From Gammaproteobacteria bacterium (GTDB lineage Bacteria; Pseudomonadota; Gammaproteobacteria; Granulosicoccales; Granulosicoccaceae): DNA of 15,028 bases. The notes beneath the pieces were generated by a model. That model was given only the letters and a program-made list of their open reading frames with translations. It searched no databases and had not been told where the DNA came from. The number at the start of each line of letters is the position of its first letter. The stretch's first letter is position 1. The DNA lies in the NCBI GenBank assembly GCA_019634245.1, contig JAHQVR010000186.1, forward strand, positions 1-15,028, read 5' to 3'. Shown here piece after piece: positions 6,728 through 15,028 of this stretch. Position numbers and translations under genes: made by a program.

Positions 6728-6883
6728 ATGCGAGACAAAATCAAATTGGTATCTAGTGCCGGAACTGGCCACTTCTATACCACTGACAAAAATAAACGCA
6801 CTATGACTGGTAAATTTGAAATCAAGAAGTTCGACCCTAAGGTGCGCAAGCACGTGATGTACAAAGAGGCCAAAATCAAGTAA
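6728..6883 (+). CDS. rpmG: 50S ribosomal protein L33
   Basis: The 51-residue protein ([20 protein letters not shown] and onward, ending [13 protein letters not shown]) is L33 of the large subunit. It aligns directly with E. coli RpmG minus the first four residues. It contains no cysteine, so it is the zinc-free form rather than the CxxC form that is Zur-regulated in bacteria with two copies. The ATG at 6728 has AGGAG at 6717-6721 just upstream, well placed. It lies 37 bp after rpmB, the usual pairing, and a strong terminator follows 39 bp after its stop. In E. coli mutM comes next; here an ABC-transporter cassette intervenes. Confidence 0.97.
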   Translation: MRDKIKLVSSAGTGHFYTTDKNKRTMTGKFEIKKFDPKVRKHVMYKEAKIK

Positions 6884-6922
6884 TTGCGCTTGGGCTAGCC
6901 TACTTTATTAGTAATTATCGGT

Positions 6923-6953
6923 AAAAGCCCGGACCCTGGTTCCGGGCTTTTTT
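6923..6953 (+). terminator. Intrinsic terminator after rpmBG
   Basis: GCCCGGA (6927-6933) pairs with TCCGGGC (6941-6947) around a 7-nt loop. Flanking A's (6923-6926) pair with the first T's of a run of six T (6948-6953). The 7-bp GC-rich stem plus T-run is a textbook rho-independent terminator. It should separate rpmBG transcription from the downstream cassette; because the A-tract and T-tract are nearly symmetric it could also act weakly on the other strand. Confidence 0.92.
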
Positions 6954-7034
6954 ATGCACGCAAAATAACCCCCCACTGCAAGCCTCTTCTATACTCTGCA
7001 AAGTCGTTCAAGCCTCAATCCCTTTTTTCATCGG

Positions 7035-7040
7035 TATATA
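7035..7040 (+). promoter_or_regulatory. Candidate -10 box immediately before the ATPase start codon
   Basis: TATATA at 7035-7040 lies only 4 nt before the ATG at 7045, and no ribosome-binding sequence is visible upstream of that ATG. If used, transcription would begin at or next to the start codon and the mRNA would be leaderless. No good -35 box is seen at 16-18 nt. This is a suggestion from position only. Confidence 0.3.
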
Positions 7041-7044
7041 TTCC

Positions 7045-7809
7045 ATGTCCGCAGATCGCGAGGTGCTATTGCAATGCGACTCTCTGACGCGAAACTTCGG
7101 CTCCGGCAAAGGTGTTGAAAACCTGTCGATAACGCTCAGACGTGGTGATGCATTGGGTCTACTGGGACTCAACGGCGCTGGTAAATCCACTACTCTAAAG
7201 TTGCTCTGTGGTGCACTAGTTCCAGATACAGGCACCATCAAGATCGCTGGCTTATCCCTGGAAGACCATCCTCTCGCAGCTCGCGCCCTGATTGGCTTTC
7301 TTCCCGACCAACCACCTTTGTATAGCGATATGAGAGTGGACAGTTATCTTCGCTTTTGCGCAAAACTGCGCCGCGTGGAGAAGGATCACATCGAAAAACA
7401 ACTGGATTATGTGATCGACGCTTGCGACTTAGCTACCGTAAGTAAAACTCGAATTGCCAAGCTCTCCAAAGGTTTTTGTCAGCGTGTCGGCGTGGCGCAA
7501 GCCTTGATACACGAACCCAATGTGTTACTTCTCGATGAACCCAGCAACGGACTTGACCCACAACAGCTCCAGGCCATGCGAGAACTCATTGCAAAAACAG
7601 CGAGCGAGCAGAGCGTGATTTTTTCCACACATTTATTGGCAGAAGCTCAAGCGGTGTGCAACCGAATCGCGGTATTACACGATGGTGTTCTCATCGCAGA
7701 TATGCCTACGACAGGTAACGCTCAAGAACTAGATCAACTCTTTACTAAGCTCGTGCAATCGGCACCTACCCGTAATTCGCAAACCATTGCGCAGTCGGAA
7801 TCGACATGA
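7045..7809 (+). CDS. ABC transporter ATP-binding protein, GldA-like
   Basis: This 254-residue cytosolic ATPase powers the adjacent permease. Motifs in order are Walker A GLNGAGKST (41-49), the Q-loop glutamine in LPDQPPLY (Q89), the signature LSKGFCQRV (140-148) in place of LSGGQ, Walker B VLLLDEPSNGLDP (160-172) and the H-loop histidine in STHLL (H196). The LSKG-x-x-QRVG form and EPSNGLDP are typical of the GldA/NatA/CcmA-like group of ABC-2 exporters. About 45 C-terminal residues after the core are polar and unassigned. GldA in Flavobacterium is needed for gliding, but relatives are widespread in non-gliding bacteria, so gliding should not be inferred. The gene starts a four-gene unit; the permease ATG overlaps its stop by four bases. 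It lies 91 bp past the rpmBG terminator and has no visible ribosome site. Confidence 0.92.
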   Translation: MSADREVLLQCDSLTRNFGSGKGVENLSITLRRGDALGLLGLNGAGKSTTLKLLCGALVPDTGTIKIAGLSLEDHPLAARALIGFLPDQPPLYSDMRVDSYLRFCAKLRRVEKDHIEKQLDYVIDACDLATVSKTRIAKLSKGFCQRVGVAQALIHEPNVLLLDEPSNGLDPQQLQAMRELIAKTASEQSVIFSTHLLAEAQAVCNRIAVLHDGVLIADMPTTGNAQELDQLFTKLVQSAPTRNSQTIAQSEST

Positions 7810-8555
7810 TCACCACGATTGCCAAACATGAGTGCAGCTCACTGTTTCGATCCACATCCATTTGGGTGCTCACCGGCCTGCTGGCACTTGCCATGGCATT
7901 ATTATTTTTACAGCAAGTAGAACGCTACATTGCGGCACAACCTGCGCTCGCGTTGCAGGACCACCCACCCGGGCTAACCGCGTTCTTAGGTGCAGGCTTT
8001 TTAGCCCCTGTGGCCGTTCTGTTTCTTATGCTGGGTCCACTATTGGCGATGCGTTCCTTCAGCGACGAGTTTCGCAAAGATACCTACGCCCTTTGGCAAT
8101 CTTCACCGGTACCGAATTCCAGCATTGTCATTGGAAAATTTTTGGGAGTTGTTAGTGCACTCGCGTTATGGATTTTATTAAGTGTCGCAATGGTGGCCAG
8201 TATGCAGCTCTTTGTAATGCTCGACTGGGGTTTATTACTCGCCAATACATCCGGGTTATTGTTGAGTTCGATGGCCTGTGCGGCGGTGGGCATCTTCTTC
8301 TCTTCCTTAACCCGACAACCATTGGTGGCTGCAATAGCAAGTTTCGCCTGCTTGATGATTCTCTGGTTGCTAGGAAAGATCCCTCTAAGCGGCATCGCCT
8401 CGGGAGTGCAAGGCTATTCAATTGCCAGTCATTTGAATAGTTTTTTCAACGGCTACTTGAGCCTGGCGGATGTACTGTATTTCTGCGTGATCATTGCGCT
8501 ATTTCTAGCGCTGACGATTATTCGGCTTGATTCGTTGCGCCATACCGGCCATTAA
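7806..8555 (+). CDS. ABC-2 type permease, GldF-like
   Basis: The 249-residue membrane subunit has about six hydrophobic segments, near residues 16-35, 60-82, 107-135, 141-165, 171-190 and 222-243. After the second segment, LAMRSFSDEFRKDTYALWQSSPV is the conserved cytoplasmic coupling element of ABC-2 permeases (the R-x-F/L-x-E-x-R-x-x-T pattern), which touches the ATPase. The C-terminal half carries the HLNSFFNGYLSLADVLYF segment seen in GldF and NosY relatives. It starts at an ATG overlapping the ATPase stop (ATGA at 7806-7809), so the two are translationally coupled, and ends one base before the next gene. The substrate is unknown. With the GldG-like protein downstream it forms the standard GldF/GldG pair, in which GldG supplies the second, extracytoplasmic partner. 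Confidence 0.88.
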   Translation: MITTIAKHECSSLFRSTSIWVLTGLLALAMALLFLQQVERYIAAQPALALQDHPPGLTAFLGAGFLAPVAVLFLMLGPLLAMRSFSDEFRKDTYALWQSSPVPNSSIVIGKFLGVVSALALWILLSVAMVASMQLFVMLDWGLLLANTSGLLLSSMACAAVGIFFSSLTRQPLVAAIASFACLMILWLLGKIPLSGIASGVQGYSIASHLNSFFNGYLSLADVLYFCVIIALFLALTIIRLDSLRHTGH

Positions 8556-8556
8556 T

Positions 8557-9891
8557 ATGCGTCGCGCACCCACTTATTATTTAACGTTAGCGATCGTTAG
8601 CACGCTGATCGCGTTGGCGATTGTTTTTCTATTCAATCGAATTCAACTGCAATACGATGTCACCGCCAATGCCAGACACACTCTCACCACCCAAACTCAA
8701 TCCACCCTAAAGGCATTTAGTGGACCGATAAAAGTACAAGCTGTGCTGGGGCCAGACCAAAATACCCGTGAAGCGGTGACTGAGCTGATCAGTCGCTATC
8801 AATCAGTGAAACCAGACCTAGAGCTGACGTTCATCAACCCCGAAACAAACCCTGAGCGTGCAAGAGAACTGAAAGCGAATCCCAACGGAGAGTTAATTAT
8901 CAGTGGCAATGACCGTGAACAACGCCTGCAACAACTCTCAGAGCGGGTGTTCACCGGCGCACTACGACAACTGTCTCGCGAAGGTGAACGAAATATCGCC
9001 TTCATCGTCGGACATGAGGAACGCTCTATTAACAGTGATGCACCCTCTGCCTGGAGCACAGCGTTAAGCAGATTGGCCACCAGCGGCTACCATGCACGCG
9101 AGCTCAATCTGGTTACTGAATCTATCGTTGATCCATCCACTGATCTCGTGGTGATCGCAGACCCGAGGAGGGCCTACTTCCCCGGAGAAATTGCAGCTCT
9201 ACTGGAATACCTTAATCGAGGTGGAAACCTGCTTTGGCTCACTGACACGGACATCAACAACCCGGCCGGTGCCGGGATTTCAGCAATCGCTTTAGAATTT
9301 GGTATTGACACTCTTGAGGGAGTCGTGATCGATGCTGACAGCCAAGCGGCAGGGCTCGAATCGCCTACTATGGTGGTACTAAACAAACTTCCTCGCCACC
9401 CTTTAACCAATCAATTGAACGCCAGTGTAGTGCTCCCTCAGGCCAAAGCTTTGGCCATTACCCCACTAGCCGGCCAAACTACATTACCCTTACTGCAAAC
9501 AGGTGAATCCAGTTGGACGGAGCTTGGAATCCTCGAAGGCGCCGTTCGCTTTGATGAACACAGTAAGGAAACGCCTGGCCCCTTGACGCTAGCTGTCAGC
9601 ATTGAGAGACAGCTACCCAATGGGATCCAGCGAGTGGCCATACTGGGCGATGCTGACTTTGGCAGCAACCAATTCGTAGGCACTGGTGGCAATCAGGCCT
9701 TGACTGAAAGTTTGATCGTTTGGCTATCAGGCGATGCAGATCAATTAGAATTTGTCACTCAACCCGCGCCGGACAGCTCACTACAATTAGACCCAGGGAA
9801 CATTATCACGCTAAGTGTGGTGTGGTTGGCTGCAATACCTATTTTGTTTTTCAGTAGCGCAGTGATTGTCGCGTATCGAAGACGACGGTAG
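8557..9891 (+). CDS. GldG-like ABC auxiliary protein, membrane-anchored
   Basis: The 444-residue protein has one N-terminal membrane segment (about 8-27), a large soluble domain and one C-terminal segment (about 418-437) followed by YRRRR. Topology suggests the soluble domain lies in the periplasm. The segment YDVTANARHTLTTQT (33-47) just after the first helix is the GldG hallmark (the D-x-T-x-x-x-x-x-T/S-L pattern). The following domain matches the ABC_transp_aux/GldG family: a thioredoxin-like start (IKVQAVLGPD), FIVGHEER (149-156), and VVIADPRRAYFPGEIAALLEYLNRGGNLLWLTD (198-230). I start at the ATG at 8557, one base after the permease stop. The family links to an ABC-2 exporter; binding of a polysaccharide or protein partner has been suggested but not shown. 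The DUF4340-like gene follows after one base. Confidence 0.88.
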   Translation: MRRAPTYYLTLAIVSTLIALAIVFLFNRIQLQYDVTANARHTLTTQTQSTLKAFSGPIKVQAVLGPDQNTREAVTELISRYQSVKPDLELTFINPETNPERARELKANPNGELIISGNDREQRLQQLSERVFTGALRQLSREGERNIAFIVGHEERSINSDAPSAWSTALSRLATSGYHARELNLVTESIVDPSTDLVVIADPRRAYFPGEIAALLEYLNRGGNLLWLTDTDINNPAGAGISAIALEFGIDTLEGVVIDADSQAAGLESPTMVVLNKLPRHPLTNQLNASVVLPQAKALAITPLAGQTTLPLLQTGESSWTELGILEGAVRFDEHSKETPGPLTLAVSIERQLPNGIQRVAILGDADFGSNQFVGTGGNQALTESLIVWLSGDADQLEFVTQPAPDSSLQLDPGNIITLSVVWLAAIPILFFSSAVIVAYRRRR

Positions 9892-9892
9892 T

Positions 9893-10399
9893 ATGAGTGC
9901 AGCAAAACAAAGACGGAATCGAACACTGACCTTACTATCACTAGTCTTGCTTGTCCTTGCCTTGATCATAGCCAACCAGCTGTGGAAACCATTTGCCAAA
10001 AAGGCCGGTCAAGTACCCATAGATCCGAACAAGATCGTTATTAGCCTAAAAGATCGGGAAACACTTACATTCGATCGATATAACGGTGTTTGGCAATTGT
10101 CGGGAGCAGATGATCATGCTGTGAATCCCGAAAGATTAGAACCGATAATAAAACTAGCAAATATTCCGTTGGACAGTACCTACTCACTAGAAGAGGTTGA
10201 TTTGCAGGCCGCTGGTCTCATCGACCCAATCGCCACCGTCGCAATTGGCGATACGCAAATTCACATTGGCAATAAAGATCACTCCGCTCAACGACGCTAT
10301 GCTCAACAACAGAACACTGTTTATTTCGTACCCGAATGGATAGTCTCTTTAATTCAAGGTGGAAAAAACGCCTTTGTAACGTCTGAGTCACCCTCCTGA
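9893..10399 (+). CDS. Membrane-anchored DUF4340-like protein
   Basis: The 168-residue product starts at ATG 9893, one base after the GldG-like stop. A basic start (SAAKQRRNR) and one hydrophobic helix (about 11-28) anchor a soluble domain likely facing the periplasm. The domain has TFDRYNGVWQLSG, then DHAVNPERLEPIIKLANIPL, SLEEVDLQAAGLIDP-IATVAIGD and IHIGNKDHSAQRRYAQQQNTVYFVP. The order of a short strand and W-x-L, an NPE/ERL helix, and a G-L-x-x-P-x-x-x-V-x-x-G step is what I associate with DUF4340 proteins that accompany GldG. Many DUF4340 proteins are larger and hold repeats of this unit; this one has a single unit, which may be a short version. Function is unknown. mutM starts 6 nt downstream. 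Confidence 0.7.
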   Translation: MSAAKQRRNRTLTLLSLVLLVLALIIANQLWKPFAKKAGQVPIDPNKIVISLKDRETLTFDRYNGVWQLSGADDHAVNPERLEPIIKLANIPLDSTYSLEEVDLQAAGLIDPIATVAIGDTQIHIGNKDHSAQRRYAQQQNTVYFVPEWIVSLIQGGKNAFVTSESPS

Positions 10400-10405
10400 A
10401 ACCCA

Positions 10406-11975
<1,570 letters not shown>

Positions 11976-12045
11976 AGTTAGCCCTTGCAGTGGAGACTCA
12001 AAGTGTGCGCGAAAATAGCATGATCTGCAATCGACACAGTGCTCT

Positions 12046-12651
12046 TCACACCTGTTGTGAGCGCTGCAGCAAACCGGCTCGCACCTCACCGAATTTCTTG
12101 GATTTTGTCAGCTCAAACCCTTTCGGGCACAGAGCAGCAAGGTCTGTGACCACAGGGGCCTCAATATAGAGTTTGACCTTGTCTGACAGCAAACCTGGCT
12201 CAGTTTGATGGCACAGCTTATCGAGCACCAGACTGTGCAGATCAGCTGCAAAAGGTGGATCTATAAAGACCAGATCATAGGGTCCGGATGCGCTTTCCAG
12301 GAAGGCTTCCCAGGACTGTGGATGAACAACGGCAGAATCTGCACACCCCAGTTTATCGATAGTACGTTTCAATTCCGCGGTAGCGAGTGAAGACAGTTCC
12401 ACCAAATCTGCTCGCGCAGCTCCTCTTGAAAGCGCCTCAAAAGCCAACACCCCGGAGCCCGCAAATAGGTCTAGGCAACAAGTTCCTGCCAAGTCCCATT
12501 GCAGCCAGTTAAATACCGTCTCCCGAACCCGATCGCCACTGGGACGAAGCCCATCAGCGGCCGCGACTGTCACAGATCGCCCACGCCATGCTCCTGCGAT
12601 GATTCGAACTTGACCAGATTCGCCAGCTACTTGGGAACGTTTTCGCGCCAT
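12046..12651 (-). CDS. rsmD: 16S rRNA (guanine(966)-N2)-methyltransferase
   Basis: RsmD methylates G966 of 16S rRNA in 30S subunits using SAM. The 201-residue protein shows the family order: the basic start with VRIIAGAWRGR (15-25), GLRPSGDRVRETVFNWL (34-50), the SAM loop LDLFAGSGVLAFEALSRGA (60-78), VELS, the catalytic FIDPPF (129-134), and KSKKFGEV (183-190) near the end. Length is normal. The start at 12651 has only ACGAAG upstream, a weak ribosome site. It is the first gene of a leftward rsmD-coaD-ferredoxin unit and is divergent from ftsY, the classic rsmD/ftsY arrangement of gammaproteobacteria. Confidence 0.95.
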   Translation of the reverse strand: MARKRSQVAGESGQVRIIAGAWRGRSVTVAAADGLRPSGDRVRETVFNWLQWDLAGTCCLDLFAGSGVLAFEALSRGAARADLVELSSLATAELKRTIDKLGCADSAVVHPQSWEAFLESASGPYDLVFIDPPFAADLHSLVLDKLCHQTEPGLLSDKVKLYIEAPVVTDLAALCPKGFELTKSKKFGEVRAGLLQRSQQV

Positions 12652-12731
12652 TGAACTTCGTGATTAAACCAGTTGCTTCTGAACGGGACCACCCGCCATG
12701 GGAGAAATTGGACTAAGGTTATTTATCCAAA

Positions 12732-12741
12732 TGATAGTATC
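12732..12741. promoter_or_regulatory. Candidate divergent -10 element between rsmD and ftsY
   Basis: TGATAGTAT (12732-12740) resembles an extended -10 (TG-n-TAnnnT) for ftsY. GATAGTATC (12733-12741) is symmetric about its centre, so the opposite strand reads TACTAT, a -10-like hexamer for rsmD. The nearest -35 candidate on + is TTGGAC at 12708-12713, with spacing slightly too long (21 nt), as extended -10 promoters allow. Evidence is by eye. Confidence 0.35.
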
Positions 12742-12768
12742 GCACGGTCGCCACTCACCATAACATCG

Positions 12769-13749
12769 ATGGGCATATTCAGCTTTCTAAAACGACAGCG
12801 CGAAGATCGAGAAGATTCCAGCACTGATGCGCAACCTCTCGACAGAAAACTCGAGCGCACTCGCGGCCGCTTCCGCGATGGATTGCTCGACTTCTTCAAA
12901 CTGAACCAGCGTATCGATGAATCGCTGTTTGAAGAATTGGAGAATCAGCTCATTATGGCTGATGTGGGTGTTCAGGCTACGCAACGAATTATGGATTCGT
13001 TACGGGATCGAGTTAAAAGCAATGCGGATACGGATGCGTTGCGAGGCGCTCTTCGTGAAGAATTGCTCGCGATCCTGACGCCAGTCGAGCAACCTTTGGA
13101 GATAGCCGACACAGATGGGCCATTCGTTATCCTAGTGGTTGGTGTGAACGGTTCGGGCAAGACTACAACCATCGGAAAATTGGCGCGCCAGCTACTCAAT
13201 GGTGGTCAATCAGTGATGTTAGCCGCTGGTGATACCTTTCGAGCTGCCGCTATAGAGCAACTGCAAACCTGGGGAGAGCGCAACGGAGTGCCCGTTATTT
13301 CTCAGGACATCGGTTCGGACTCCGCTAGCGTCATATTTGACGCCCTACAATCAGCGAAGGCAAGAAATATTGATGTTCTGATTGCCGACACGGCTGGCCG
13401 TCTGCACACACAGTCTGGATTAATGGACGAGCTATCGAAGGTAAAGCGCGTGCTAGGCAAATTGGACCAATCCGCACCGCACGAAACCCTGATTGTTCTC
13501 GATGGTGGTACTGGACAGAACGCGTTGAATCAGGCTCAGCAATTTAATGAGGTGATGCAGCTAAGCGGCATGGTGGTGACCAAACTCGATGGCACGGCGA
13601 AAGGCGGCATTGTATTTGCGATCGCTGAGAAAATGAACATACCTATTCGCTTTATTGGTGTGGGAGAACAAGTGGCAGACCTAGAAGTGTTTGAAGCGGA
13701 GCGTTTTGTGGATGCCTTGATCGCCACTGAGGAATCGAGTGCGCAATGA
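12769..13749 (+). CDS. ftsY: Signal recognition particle receptor FtsY
   Basis: FtsY is the SRP receptor GTPase that docks ribosomes carrying membrane proteins to the SecYEG translocon. The 326-residue protein has the N domain (about 30-110, including ELENQLIMADVG) and a complete G domain: P-loop GVNGSGKTTT (125-134), DTFRAAA (155-161), DTAGR (207-211) and TKLDGTAKGG (271-280). I start at the ATG at 12769 because MGIFSFLKR is a typical FtsY beginning, although it has no clear ribosome site; an earlier in-frame start would translate the intergenic region. The acidic A domain that is long in E. coli FtsY is only about 20 residues (REDREDSSTD) here. The stop overlaps the ftsE start (ATGA), giving the conserved ftsY-ftsE-ftsX order. 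Confidence 0.97.
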   Translation: MGIFSFLKRQREDREDSSTDAQPLDRKLERTRGRFRDGLLDFFKLNQRIDESLFEELENQLIMADVGVQATQRIMDSLRDRVKSNADTDALRGALREELLAILTPVEQPLEIADTDGPFVILVVGVNGSGKTTTIGKLARQLLNGGQSVMLAAGDTFRAAAIEQLQTWGERNGVPVISQDIGSDSASVIFDALQSAKARNIDVLIADTAGRLHTQSGLMDELSKVKRVLGKLDQSAPHETLIVLDGGTGQNALNQAQQFNEVMQLSGMVVTKLDGTAKGGIVFAIAEKMNIPIRFIGVGEQVADLEVFEAERFVDALIATEESSAQ

Positions 13750-14432
13750 TTGCGTTCGAGCATGTCAGCCTAGAATACGCACCCGCAAACTTCGGTTTAC
13801 GTGATGTGTCTTTTAGTTTAGAACCCGGCTCTTTTACTTTTTTGACTGGTCATTCTGGCGCTGGAAAAAGTTCACTGTTAAAGCTCATCGCAAGGTTGGA
13901 AAAACCAACGGCCGGAGATATTCAAGTTGGGGACATACGCTACAGCTCATTGAAAGCCCGACATGAACCTCATCTTCGCCGGCAAATGGGCATTGTGTTT
14001 CAAGACAACCAATTACTGAATGATCGAAACGTATTTGACAATATTGCCCTGCCCCTGATCATCGGTGGATTCAAACACGCCGATATAGTGAGACGGGTGA
14101 ACGCCGCACTCAACAAAGTGGGGTTATCCGATAAAGCCTCTGAAGTTCCCATTAGCTTATCAGGCGGTGAGCAGCAGCGAATTGGCATCGCTAGAGCCGT
14201 GGTTGCCAGACCCAAGCTATTACTAGCCGATGAGCCCACTGGTAACCTAGACGCAACCATGAGTGCTGAGATTATGAGCCTGCTGATGCAGTTTAATAGC
14301 TCTGGCGTTACCGTCCTACTGGCCACGCACGACACCACTTTGCTTGATACCTTCAAATACCCCCGACTTACACTTGAGGACGGTCGGATGAAACAGGCGC
14401 GAGTTCAACGCAAGCAGGTATCACGAGTATGA
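13746..14432 (+). CDS. ftsE: Cell division ATP-binding protein FtsE
   Basis: FtsE is the cytosolic ATPase that drives FtsX to activate septal peptidoglycan amidases during division. In 228 residues the ABC motifs are Walker A GHSGAGKSS (35-43), the Q-loop VFQDNQLL (84-91), signature LSGGEQQR (138-145), Walker B LLLADEPTGNLD (158-169) and H-loop ATHD (H195). The start MIAFEHVSLEY is typical for FtsE (usually I/M-x-F-x-x-V-S-x-x-Y). The FtsE C-terminus after the H-loop is short and basic (MKQARVQRKQVSRV). It overlaps ftsY at its start and ftsX at its stop by four bases each (ATGA at 13746 and 14429), a tight operon. Confidence 0.95.
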   Translation: MIAFEHVSLEYAPANFGLRDVSFSLEPGSFTFLTGHSGAGKSSLLKLIARLEKPTAGDIQVGDIRYSSLKARHEPHLRRQMGIVFQDNQLLNDRNVFDNIALPLIIGGFKHADIVRRVNAALNKVGLSDKASEVPISLSGGEQQRIGIARAVVARPKLLLADEPTGNLDATMSAEIMSLLMQFNSSGVTVLLATHDTTLLDTFKYPRLTLEDGRMKQARVQRKQVSRV

Positions 14433-15028
14433 GTCAGCTAGATAGATCCAACAAGCACAGTGGGATTGCGTTAGCCCGAGCACAACAAGCTTCCGGTGGC
14501 TCTTGGTCGTATTCCGCACAAGGCTATGCCCTACGACAGAGCTTGCGTCAACTCGGTGCTCGGAAATTTTCTAGCATAAGCACGCTCACAGTGTTGAGCA
14601 TCACGTTAGCGCTGCCAGTACTGTTCTTTTTCATCGCTGAATCACTGGATAGACTCAGCACCAATTCCCTGAAAGATGAAAGCATCACGCTGTACCTGAG
14701 CCTAGACATCAGTGATCTGCAAGGTGCCGATCTGGCGACAACACTCCAAAACGAACCTGATATTGCCAGTACCCAATATATATCGCGCGATGAGGCCCTC
14801 TCGCTGCTGACAGAAAACACCGACGTCGCTGAGGCAATGACCTTATTGGAGGATAATCCTCTGCCCGGCGCGGTAGTGGTCTTTCCCAAAGCAGAAGCTT
14901 TGCAACCCAAGTCATTAGAAGCAATCACTCAGCGGCTCGAGGGCATGCCGGAGGTGCAACGGGTTCAGCTTGATCTAGTTTGGGTAAAGCGATTGCAAGC
15001 AGTTCTTTCGCTGGTGCGACTCATCGGT
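14429..15028 (+). CDS. ftsX: Cell division protein FtsX, N-terminal part, cut by the window edge
   Basis: Reading from ATG 14429, open to the window end, gives 200 residues without a stop. The first about 47 residues are cytosolic and polar; then a transmembrane helix follows (about 48-70, ISTLTVLSITLALPVLFFFI). The next domain is the periplasmic loop that recruits murein hydrolase activators: SITLYLSLDIS, TQYISRDEALSLL (116-127), NPLPGAVVVFP (143-153) and VQRVQLDLVWVKRLQAVLSL (177-196), the FtsX pattern leading to the second helix. The start overlaps the ftsE stop (ATGA at 14429-14432). About 100 C-terminal residues, with the last three helices, lie beyond the window. The FtsX call rests on position and these motifs. 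Confidence 0.93.
   Translation, partial: MSQLDRSNKHSGIALARAQQASGGSWSYSAQGYALRQSLRQLGARKFSSISTLTVLSITLALPVLFFFIAESLDRLSTNSLKDESITLYLSLDISDLQGADLATTLQNEPDIASTQYISRDEALSLLTENTDVAEAMTLLEDNPLPGAVVVFPKAEALQPKSLEAITQRLEGMPEVQRVQLDLVWVKRLQAVLSLVRLIG

Noticed and set aside
7045..10399. A gliding-motility locus
   Set aside because: GldA/F/G relatives occur in many non-gliding bacteria and no other gld or spr genes are here, so the name should not imply gliding.
11976..12089. Cysteine-rich 38-residue extension of CoaD (seven cysteines), or a small upstream peptide
   Set aside because: CoaD of standard length starts at 11975 with a good ribosome site; the extension overlaps the rsmD 3' end in another frame and its GTG has no support.
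12673..12768. 32-residue extension of FtsY
   Set aside because: It crosses the rsmD/ftsY promoter region and MGIFSFLKR is the usual FtsY start.

Overview
The window looks like chromosomal DNA of a free-living gammaproteobacterium with roughly balanced base composition. The evidence is synteny and protein similarity. RpmB, RpmG, MutM, the YfhL-type ferredoxin, CoaD, RsmD and FtsY-FtsE-FtsX all read as gammaproteobacterial housekeeping proteins, and mutM/ferredoxin/coaD/rsmD next to ftsYEX is an arrangement I know from Pseudomonas-like genomes. I cannot name the genus; an Arenicella-like marine lineage is only a guess.

Layout. (1) Positions 1-1092 hold no convincing gene. They contain a perfect 20-bp palindrome (301-320), a compound heptanucleotide tandem array (524-614) and a probable promoter with a palindrome beside it (960-1007). 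(2) Positions 1093-4627 are an accessory stretch: a stand-alone cytosolic Ser/Thr kinase, a convergent DUF3179 exported protein, a VanZ-like membrane protein, and two small unknowns (one membrane, one secreted) whose start codons lie only about 25 bp apart on opposite strands. (3) Positions 4643-6195 are a leftward pair, folB then a MidA-family methyltransferase, joined by a 1-nt stop/start overlap. (4) Positions 6196-6453 separate folB from rpmB and carry three copies of a 12-bp GGGTCGGACC-type repeat, two direct and one inverted. (5) Positions 6454-6953 are rpmB-rpmG with a strong intrinsic terminator. (6) Positions 7045-10399 are a tightly coupled four-gene set: GldA-like ATPase, GldF-like permease, GldG-like protein and a DUF4340-like protein. 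mutM follows 6 nt later. In E. coli, rpmB-rpmG-mutM are adjacent, so this cassette appears to sit between rpmG and mutM. (7) Positions 11209-12651 are leftward rsmD-coaD-ferredoxin, converging on mutM with a 10-bp overlap. (8) Positions 12769-15028 are rightward ftsY-ftsE-ftsX, linked by two ATGA overlaps; ftsX runs off the window.

How they work together. FtsY is the SRP receptor, and FtsE/FtsX control septal peptidoglycan hydrolysis. MutM repairs oxidised guanine, CoaD makes coenzyme A, RsmD methylates 16S rRNA, and FolB serves folate synthesis. The GldA/F/G/DUF4340 set is the least understood multi-gene unit here and the best candidate for a poorly described system: an ABC-2 type machine with two membrane-anchored, outward-facing accessory proteins. 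The family is known, so I do not claim it is new. Nothing resembles CRISPR, an insertion sequence or a prophage.
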